This document shows positions 1 through 6,551 of a stretch of 6,551 bases of DNA, piece after piece. This DNA comes from CAXBCP01 sp963974055. Its GTDB lineage: Bacteria > Pseudomonadota > Alphaproteobacteria > MPNO01 > UBA830. The position numbers and the translations under genes were made by a program. Each line of letters opens with the position of its first letter. The stretch's first letter is position 1. The notes beneath the pieces are model-generated. The model was not told where the DNA came from. It worked only from the letters and a program-made list of their open reading frames with translations, and did no database searches. The stretch spans positions 1-6,551 of the forward strand of contig CAXBCP010000074.1 in assembly GCA_963974055.1 (NCBI GenBank), written 5' to 3'.

Positions 1-379
1 CCGATATCGGGAAAGTGAAGCTTTCCTTCCTGCAGACGTTTTCGTTCCATGCGCCGCCCTTTCCCGGCCGGGCAAAACGCGTCTACGAGGGGTATTGCAG
101 GCTGTTCGGACCCTGCAAAACCGTGGCCGACGTGCTTTCCCCGGTCGGTGTGGCCCATGCCTACGACCTGGTGCATCTGCTGAGCCGTGCGATCGGGAGA
201 GCGAAATCGATCGACCGCGTCGAAGTGCGGGCCGCGCTCGAGACCCTGCCGTCCCACCGGGGGGTGATGCGGAACTATAATCCGCCCTTCACCCCCGGCC
301 GGCACGATGCGCTCGATGCCCGCGATTTCCACCTCAGCCGGTTCAACGGGGCCGGTACGATCGTACCGGTGAAGGCTCC

Positions 380-383
<4 letters not shown>
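1..383 (+). CDS. ABC-type periplasmic substrate-binding protein, C-terminal fragment (5' end outside window)
   Basis: The reading frame is open from the left edge (first whole codon at position 3) to TGA at 381-383, so only about the last 126 residues are present. A GTG at 15 is in frame, but the codons before it are also open, so it is unlikely to be the true start. The fragment resembles the C-terminal lobe of type I periplasmic binding proteins of the branched-chain amino acid/amide class (Peripla_BP_6-like). It has an AYDLVHLLSRAI helix, a stretch with RAALETLP, then RGVMRNYNPPFTP and a closing GTIVPV strand. A Cys pair lies in YCRLFGPC. The protein would act in the periplasm; its ligand cannot be read from this end. 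The stop overlaps the GTG of the histidine kinase by four bases and no permease or ATPase gene intervenes, which favours a sensory co-receptor role over transport. The family call is fairly firm; the sensory role is inference. Confidence 0.72.
352..369. repeat. 18-bp perfect palindrome before the kinase start
   Basis: CCGGTACGATCGTACCGG equals its own reverse complement over all 18 bases. It lies inside the last codons of the binding-protein gene (residues AGTIVPV) and ends ten bases before the GTG at 380. In mRNA it can fold into a seven-base-pair stem with a GATC loop, just before the GTGAAGG sequence (370-376 region) that would serve as the kinase ribosome binding site. No T-tract follows, so it is not a standard intrinsic terminator. 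It could be an RNA hairpin tuning the ratio of binding protein to kinase, a DNA operator, or a coincidence of coding sequence. Confidence 0.6.
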
Positions 384-2525
<2,142 letters not shown>

Positions 2526-2536
<11 letters not shown>

Positions 2537-2957
2537 GGAAGTGAAGCTTCTGCTCGTCGAGGACGACGAGGTCGATGTCATGCACCTGCAGCGGTCTTTC
2601 AGGCAGCTCAGAATCGCCAATCCGATGGTTGTGGCGAATGACGGGATCGAGGCGTTCGAGATTCTCCGCGGGGAAAACGGCCGGACCGTCCTGGAACCGC
2701 CCTATATCATTCTGCTCGACCTCAACATGCCGCGCATGACCGGTCTCGAGTTTCTCGAGGAAATCCGGAACGATCCCGCGCTCCGTCAGAGCGTGATCTT
2801 CGTGCTGACCACGTCGAACGACGACGCGGACAAGCTCAAGGCCTATGACCAGCATGTCGCCGGCTACATCGTCAAAAGCGAGGCCGGCGCATCGTTTCTC
2901 GAAGCGTTGCAGATGCTCGACCGCTTCTGGCGCGTGGTGGAGCTGCCCGAATCATGA
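2526..2957 (+). CDS. Single-domain response regulator, Rcp1-like receiver
   Basis: A 143-residue protein made of one receiver domain and no output domain. Key residues are present: acidic pocket Glu12/Asp13/Asp14 in LLLVEDDEVD, phosphoacceptor Asp65 in LLDLNMPRMTG, switch Thr95 in VLTTSNDD, and Lys117 in GYIVKS. The spacing, the long loop before the phosphoacceptor strand, the AYDQHVAGYIVK helix and the C-terminal FWRVVELP are typical of Rcp1-type partners of phytochrome-like histidine kinases, matching the HisKA type of the upstream gene. Conserved Lys117 is followed by Ser rather than the usual Pro. The gene overlaps the kinase end by 11 bases and the next gene by four. It likely takes phosphate from the kinase and either acts by protein contact or relays phosphate. 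The receiver call is firm; its downstream partner is unknown. Confidence 0.92.
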
Positions 2958-4681
2958 CCCAGCAATTACAGATCCTGCTGGTCGACGACGACGATGTCGA
3001 CCGGATGACGGTACGCCGCGCCCTGCAGGTGTCGGGCCTCGATTACGAGCTGACGGAAGCGGTGGACGGCGCCGGCGCCCTTGTGGCCTGCGCGGCGCAG
3101 CAGTTCGACTGCATCTTCCTGGATTACCGGCTTCCCGATGCCGACGGCGATGCGATCTTTGCGAAGATGGTCGACGAATATGACAGCCACGCGGCGGTGA
3201 TTTTTCTGACCGGCCAGGACGACGAAGACCTGGCGCTCAAAATGATGGGCTCCGGTGCGGTCGACTATCTGACCAAGGCGGAGATATCGGCGACCGTCCT
3301 GAAACGCGCCGTGCGCTATGCCACGGCCCGGCAGCATTTCCTGCAGGAACTGGCCGAACTTGCCCGGGTGGATGCCCTGACCGGGCTGCCCAACCGGTCG
3401 GTGTTCGAAACCGTGCTGACCAAGGCGGTGGCGCATGCGGAGCGCGCCGGCGACCTTGTCGCGGTGGCGCTGCTCGACCTCGACAATTTCAAGAAGGTCA
3501 ACGACACCCTGGGGCATCCTGCCGGCGACGGACTGCTTAAACTGGCTGCGGGCCGGCTTGCGGAACGGGGGCGCGCGACCGACACCGTAATTCGCCTTGG
3601 CGGCGACGAATTCGCGATCATCGCGCCGAATATTGCAGATGCCCAGGGCGCGTCCCGGCATGCCCAGAAAATCGTCGACACCCTGGCCGAGCCCTTCCGT
3701 ATCGACGGGCAGGACCTGTACGTGTCCACCAGTGTCGGTATCGCGCTCGCACCGCCCGACGGAACCGAACCGGCCGACCTCCTGAAATGCTCCGATATGG
3801 CGCTTTACAAGGCCAAGGCGGATGGTCGGGGCAGATATCATTTCTACGACGAGGAAATGAATATCGCGGCGCAGGACCGGCGGGTGCTCGAAGCCAATCT
3901 CCGCCGGGCGCTGGAAGAAGACCAGTTCGAACTCTATTACCAGCCCAAGGTCGATATCGTCACCGGACAGGTGCTCGGCACCGAAAGTCTGATACGCTGG
4001 AACCAGCCGGACCACGGGCTTATCCCGCCGGACGAATTCATTCCGGCCGCCGAGAAATGCCAGCTCATCGTCGATATCGGCGACTGGGTCCTGCGCGAAA
4101 CCTGCCGCCAGAACGTCGCGTGGCGCAATGCCGGCATTCCGGCGCTGAACTGCTCGGTCAACCTGTCGCCGCACCAGTTGAAGGATTCGCGCCTGCTGGC
4201 ATCGATTGACCGGGCGCTGGACGAATCCGGGCTCGAACACGGTTGCCTGGAGATCGAAATTACGGAAAGCGCCATTCTCGACAACATGGCCATTATTTCG
4301 GCGTTTCTCGGGATGATGCGCATGCGCGGCGTTTCGGTGTCGATCGACGATTTCGGCACGGGGTATTCGTCGCTGACCCATCTGAAGCAGCTGCCGGTCG
4401 ACAAGCTCAAGATCGACCGTTCCTTCGTCTCCAACCTGCCGGCGAGCGACGGCGACGCTGCGATTACAAGCGCCGCGATATCGCTCGGCCAGACATTCGG
4501 GCTGAAGGTTATCGCGGAAGGGGTCGAAGACCGGGCGCAGCTCGAATTCCTGCGCCGCGAGGGCTGCGACGAGGCCCAGGGCTATTTCATGAGCCGTCCG
4601 CTTCCCGCCGACGAATTCGCGGAATGGTATCGCCGGTGGCCCGGCAGCGGGGGCATCGAAAACCGGGCCGCAGGCTTCTAG
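2954..4681 (+). CDS. Response regulator with REC-GGDEF-EAL domains (c-di-GMP synthesis/hydrolysis)
   Basis: A 575-residue soluble protein. REC (about 5-122) has Asp11-13, phosphoacceptor Asp57 in FLDYRLPDADG, Thr86 and Lys108. GGDEF (about 135-300) begins at DALTGLPNR, has metal-site Asp175 in LLDLDNFK, an intact GGDEF at 216-220, and RATD at 207-210 with the five-residue spacing of the product-inhibition I-site. EAL (about 310-560) carries ESL at 344-346 in place of EAL, Arg348, Asn403 in NLSP, Glu435 in EIEITES, DDFGTGYSSL from 465, Lys486 in KIDRSF, Glu522 in AEGVE and Gln542 in AQGYF. Both catalytic domains therefore look competent: diguanylate cyclase (two GTP to c-di-GMP) and phosphodiesterase (c-di-GMP to pGpG). 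Which one dominates, and how phosphorylation biases it, cannot be read from sequence. Its ATG overlaps the preceding stop as ATGA; a GGTGGAG at 2936-2942 is a slightly distant ribosome binding site, consistent with translational coupling. It is the likely output of the cassette. Confidence 0.95.
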   Translation: MTQQLQILLVDDDDVDRMTVRRALQVSGLDYELTEAVDGAGALVACAAQQFDCIFLDYRLPDADGDAIFAKMVDEYDSHAAVIFLTGQDDEDLALKMMGSGAVDYLTKAEISATVLKRAVRYATARQHFLQELAELARVDALTGLPNRSVFETVLTKAVAHAERAGDLVAVALLDLDNFKKVNDTLGHPAGDGLLKLAAGRLAERGRATDTVIRLGGDEFAIIAPNIADAQGASRHAQKIVDTLAEPFRIDGQDLYVSTSVGIALAPPDGTEPADLLKCSDMALYKAKADGRGRYHFYDEEMNIAAQDRRVLEANLRRALEEDQFELYYQPKVDIVTGQVLGTESLIRWNQPDHGLIPPDEFIPAAEKCQLIVDIGDWVLRETCRQNVAWRNAGIPALNCSVNLSPHQLKDSRLLASIDRALDESGLEHGCLEIEITESAILDNMAIISAFLGMMRMRGVSVSIDDFGTGYSSLTHLKQLPVDKLKIDRSFVSNLPASDGDAAITSAAISLGQTFGLKVIAEGVEDRAQLEFLRREGCDEAQGYFMSRPLPADEFAEWYRRWPGSGGIENRAAGF

Positions 4682-4734
4682 AACGTATTCGGCTTGCGCG
4701 GAATCGGGCAGGCGCCGTCAGAACGGGAAACGCT

Positions 4735-5160
4735 CTAGCCGGCGGCTTCGGTCCGGGGTGAGTCCGGTCCGGTGCTGCGGCGCAGGGCGTCGATCAGTAC
4801 CGGTCCGGTGAAGTCGTCCTTGCACAGATAGTCCGACGCGCCGCGGCGAAGCGATTCCGCCACCACGCCCGTGTCGCGATCGCCCGACAGGACGACCAGG
4901 GGAACACCCGGGGCCGCCGCGATCAGCGACGTCACGACGTCCGCCCCCTTGCCGTCGGGCAGGCTGAGATCGGTGACGATGACGTCCGGCGTTTCCCGGG
5001 CGAGGACGCTACACGCGTCGGCGATGCTGTCGGCGGTCGAGACCGCGCAGGAAAAGTCTGCCGCCGCGCTCGCCCGGTCGAGCGCCATCTGCGTCAGCAC
5101 GGCATCGCCGTGATTGTCTTCGACAAGAAGTATCCGGAAGGGGGCAGACGGGGCCGGCAT
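4735..5160 (-). CDS. Single-domain response regulator (receiver only), convergent orphan
   Basis: A 141-residue receiver-only protein. Asp15 and Glu14 in ILLVEDNHGDA form the acidic pocket, Asp64 in VTDLSLPDGKG is the phosphoacceptor, Ser92 in VVLSGD is the switch residue, and Lys114 in YLCKDD is the conserved lysine, followed by Asp rather than Pro. A 20-residue polar tail (RRSTGPDSPRTEAAG at the end) holds no recognisable output domain. The LSGDRD/LRRGASDYLCKDD style is that of receivers found alone or at the front of hybrid and GGDEF proteins. The gene converges on the REC-GGDEF-EAL gene with 53 bases between stops and no kinase beside it on its own strand. It may be served by the kinase at 380-2536 or by one elsewhere, as a phosphate sink or protein-contact regulator. 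The family is sure; the role is open. Confidence 0.9.
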   Translation of the reverse strand: MPAPSAPFRILLVEDNHGDAVLTQMALDRASAAADFSCAVSTADSIADACSVLARETPDVIVTDLSLPDGKGADVVTSLIAAAPGVPLVVLSGDRDTGVVAESLRRGASDYLCKDDFTGPVLIDALRRSTGPDSPRTEAAG

Positions 5161-5166
5161 TGCGAT

Positions 5167-5170
5167 TCCT
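5167..5170 (-). promoter_or_regulatory. Ribosome binding site AGGA for the minus-strand receiver gene
   Basis: Read on the minus strand, CAGGAATCGCA precedes the ATG at 5160, leaving AGGA six bases upstream. This supports the chosen start; no other in-frame start lies as well placed. Confidence 0.55.
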
Positions 5171-5241
5171 GTATATTTTTGCCGCGGCGGCGGTCTGGAA
5201 AAACGAGGTTCAATCTACCCGACATCTGTGAAGCGAAGCTT

Positions 5242-5264
5242 AAACGCCGGCGTTTCCCGGGAAA
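5242..5264. repeat. Two overlapping perfect palindromes, candidate operator
   Basis: AAACGCCGGCGTTT (5242-5255) and TTTCCCGGGAAA (5253-5264) are each perfectly self-complementary and share their TTT. Together they make a compact symmetric block between two divergent genes, where repressor or activator sites are often found. No T-tract follows that would suggest a terminator. The binding factor is unknown; no DNA-binding regulator is encoded in the window. Confidence 0.5.
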
Positions 5265-5273
5265 ACGGCGCGT

Positions 5274-5292
5274 GACGGAAGCGCGACGGAAG
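5274..5292 (+). repeat. Tandem GACGGAAG direct repeat, 11-bp period
   Basis: GACGGAAG occurs at 5274-5281 and again at 5285-5292, about one helical turn apart. If transcription starts near 5329, the copies sit at roughly -55 to -48 and -44 to -37, where activators of the OmpR response-regulator type bind direct repeats. The promoter lacks a -35 box, which would fit an activator site. This is a candidate only. Confidence 0.35.
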
Positions 5293-5313
5293 GGATGGTG
5301 CGTCACCGTGGTG

Positions 5314-5322
5314 TGATATAAT
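5314..5322 (+). promoter_or_regulatory. Extended -10 promoter for the efflux adaptor operon
   Basis: TGATATAAT gives a perfect TATAAT at 5317-5322 with the TGn extension at 5314-5316, in an otherwise GC-rich region. The hexamer 17 bases upstream (GATGGT) is not a -35 box, so the promoter is probably of the extended -10 kind or needs an activator. A CACC-GT-GGTG dyad (5304-5313) abuts it. The expected start near 5328-5330 would give a leader of about 70 bases before the ATG at 5401. Confidence 0.5.
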
Positions 5323-5400
5323 AAGTCGGGCTGCCGGTAGCGGCGCACGGCCTGACGATATCGGGGGTCCCACAGGTGAAGCTGTACAGATGATACTGCG

Positions 5401-6546
5401 ATGAAGCTGCGTTTTCAGTTCGTTATCACCATCGCGCTGGCGGGCCTGCTCGGGGTCGGCTGGCTGTGGCTCGGCGGCGCGCAGGAAGCGGCGGGGTCGA
5501 AGGAGCCGAATCCGCGGCGCGGCGGCGCCGTGCGCGTGCTGGTCGAACCCCTGACGCTCGCCACCGACCGCACCATGGTGCGCGCGGTCGGCACCGGGGC
5601 GGCGCTCAGCTCGGCGGCGCTTCACCCGTCGGTTTCCGGCGAAGTGGTCGAGGTCCTGTTCCGGGCCGAACAAAAGGTCAAAAAGGGCGACGTGCTGGTG
5701 CGGCTCGACGACGAGCACCAGCGCCTGGCCGTCCGCCTGGCGGCGGTAAGCCTGCGCAAGGCGACGCGCGACGTGGCGCGGATCGAGAAACTGGCGAAAT
5801 CGGGCCACGCGTCGCGCACCAGCCTCGACACGGCGCGGACGGAGCTCGAAACCGCGCGGGTCCGCCACGCCCAGGCCAAAGCCGAACTCGCCGACCGCGC
5901 CATCGTCGCGCCGTTCGACGGCGTGATCGGGCTGACCGATATCAGCGTCGGCGACCGGGTGGGGGAAACCACCGCCATCGCCACCCTCGACGAACGCTCG
6001 ACCATCCTGGTCGATTTCAACCTGCCGGAAGACTACGCCGCGCGGCTGCGCATCGGCAGCACCGTCAACGTGCGCCCGACGACGCGGCAGGACCTGCGGA
6101 TCGACGGCATCGTCACCGCCATGGGCAGCCGCATCGACGAGGCGTCGCGCACCCTGCGCATCCGCGCCGAGATCCCCAACCCGGAAGACGCCATCCGCCC
6201 GGGCACGTCCTTCGCGGTCGAGATCGCCTTTGCCGGGCGCGCCTATCCGAGCGTGCCCGAAGTCGCCGTGCTGTGGAGCCGCGACGGCGCCTATCTGTGG
6301 CGCGCCGCCGGGAACCGGGCCGAAAAGGTGTTCGTCCGCCTGGTCAGCCGCGACAAGGGCCGCATCCTGGTCGACGGCGATCTGAGCCCGGGCGACCGCA
6401 TCGTGGTCGAGGGCGTCCAGGGCCTGCGCGCCGGCCAGACCGTCGACGCCCGGGCGGTTGCGGGTGTGGCGGGCGCGGGGGCGGATATCGCCGGCACCGG
6501 GCTGCGGTCGCGGGGCGGCAAGCCCGCCCGGAAAACCGGACAATGA
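5401..6546 (+). CDS. Periplasmic adaptor subunit of an RND-type efflux pump (membrane fusion protein)
   Basis: A 381-residue protein of the HlyD/AcrA-like adaptor family. It has an N-terminal membrane anchor at about 7-25 with no lipoprotein Cys. Next come a beta-barrel-entry strand (VRVLVEPLTLATDRTMVRAVGTG), the first lipoyl half (HPSVSGEVVEVLFRAEQKVKKGDVLVRLDD, 75-104), a short alpha hairpin (about 105-163, including DTARTELETARVRHAQAKAEL) and the second lipoyl half (IVAPFDGVIGLTDISVGDRVG, 168-187). A beta-barrel (about 200-275) and a membrane-proximal domain (about 283-350, ending GDRIVVEGVQGLRAGQTV) follow. Such proteins bridge an inner-membrane RND permease to an outer-membrane channel. 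The last 30 residues are Gly/Ala-rich and basic. The ATG at 5401 has no good adjacent ribosome binding site; AGGTGAAG lies 19 bases away. The stop overlaps an ATG at 6543, expected to start the permease. Substrate cannot be told. Confidence 0.92.
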   Translation: MKLRFQFVITIALAGLLGVGWLWLGGAQEAAGSKEPNPRRGGAVRVLVEPLTLATDRTMVRAVGTGAALSSAALHPSVSGEVVEVLFRAEQKVKKGDVLVRLDDEHQRLAVRLAAVSLRKATRDVARIEKLAKSGHASRTSLDTARTELETARVRHAQAKAELADRAIVAPFDGVIGLTDISVGDRVGETTAIATLDERSTILVDFNLPEDYAARLRIGSTVNVRPTTRQDLRIDGIVTAMGSRIDEASRTLRIRAEIPNPEDAIRPGTSFAVEIAFAGRAYPSVPEVAVLWSRDGAYLWRAAGNRAEKVFVRLVSRDKGRILVDGDLSPGDRIVVEGVQGLRAGQTVDARAVAGVAGAGADIAGTGLRSRGGKPARKTGQ

Positions 6547-6551
6547 GCGGC
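6543..6551 (+). CDS. Start of downstream gene, probably the RND permease (cut by window edge)
   Basis: ATGAGCGGC begins inside the adaptor stop codon as an ATGA overlap, giving Met-Ser-Gly before the window ends. Adaptor genes of this family are usually followed directly by the inner-membrane RND permease gene, so that is the likely identity. Three codons carry no family information, so this rests on position alone. Confidence 0.4.

Larger units (their letters stand above)
5161..5400. other. 240-bp divergent intergenic regulatory region
   Basis: This gap lies between the starts of the leftward receiver gene and the rightward efflux adaptor gene. Short frames crossing it are poor in coding character and I call no gene here. 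From left to right it holds an AT-rich stretch at the receiver ribosome binding site, two overlapping palindromes (5242-5264), a tandem GACGGAAG repeat (5274-5292), a CACC/GGTG dyad (5304-5313), an extended -10 promoter (5314-5322) and a leader with a small possible upstream reading frame (5390-5404). I could not identify a convincing promoter for the leftward gene. Confidence 0.6.

Noticed and set aside
3068..3079. 12-bp palindrome GGCGCCGGCGCC
   Set aside because: It is pure G/C sequence coding for Gly-Ala-Gly-Ala inside the REC domain and likely at this composition.
2966..4381. 471-residue open frame on the minus strand
   Set aside because: It is antisense to the REC-GGDEF-EAL gene and has no domain signature. 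It is a GC-driven shadow.
4682..4734. Terminator between the convergent genes
   Set aside because: Only a four-base stem (CCGT/ACGG, 4715-4726) and the short TTCTAGAA palindrome at the stop are present, with no T-tract on either strand.
4764..4810. 11-bp direct repeat CCGGTCCGGTG at 4764-4774 and 4800-4810
   Set aside because: Both copies encode Thr-Gly-Pro in the C-terminal part of the receiver gene, so coding constraint and GC bias explain it.
5161..5240. Promoter for the leftward receiver gene (TATACA, TAGATT or TTGAAC read on the minus strand)
   Set aside because: No -10-like hexamer pairs with a -35 box at a suitable spacing, and TATACA lies too close to the start codon.
5215..6543. 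442-residue open frame on the minus strand
   Set aside because: It is antisense to the adaptor gene, and the composition is low in complexity (Ala, Arg, Asp, Gly). The plus-strand adaptor is clearly the real gene.

Overview
The window is a high-GC, gene-dense bacterial segment. The codon bias, the branched-chain-amino-acid-type binding protein and the style of the signalling proteins suggest an alphaproteobacterium, perhaps Rhodospirillales-like. That placement is an inference from composition and protein style, not from a marker gene.

Layout. Positions 1-4681 (+) hold a tightly packed signalling cassette. It starts with the C-terminal end of a periplasmic substrate-binding protein (1-383, cut by the window edge). 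Next come a membrane sensor histidine kinase (380-2536), a stand-alone Rcp1-like receiver protein (2526-2957) and a REC-GGDEF-EAL response regulator for cyclic-di-GMP turnover (2954-4681). All three junctions overlap (4, 11 and 4 bases), so the genes are very likely one translationally coupled operon. A convergent single-domain receiver gene lies at 4735-5160 (-). A 240-base gap (5161-5400) follows, rich in palindromes and repeats, with an extended -10 promoter reading right. Then comes a periplasmic adaptor of an RND-type efflux pump (5401-6546, +). Its stop overlaps an ATG at 6543 that probably begins the pump permease, cut by the right edge.

How the parts may work together. The likely signal path is: ligand, periplasmic binding protein, histidine kinase (two-lobed periplasmic domain, HAMP, PAS, HisKA, ATPase), then phosphoryl transfer to the small receiver and/or the REC of the GGDEF-EAL enzyme, then a change in c-di-GMP. 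Overlap of the binding-protein gene with the kinase gene, with no transporter gene between them, points to a co-receptor rather than a transport role. The convergent receiver could be a further branch or phosphate sink. The efflux genes look like a separate unit.

Non-coding signals worth attention are an 18-bp perfect palindrome just before the kinase start (352-369), overlapping 14- and 12-bp palindromes at 5242-5264, a 15-bp exact repeat shared by the receiver gene and its upstream region, and tandem 8-bp repeats 11 bp apart just upstream of the extended -10 box. I see no RNA genes, mobile elements or CRISPR array.
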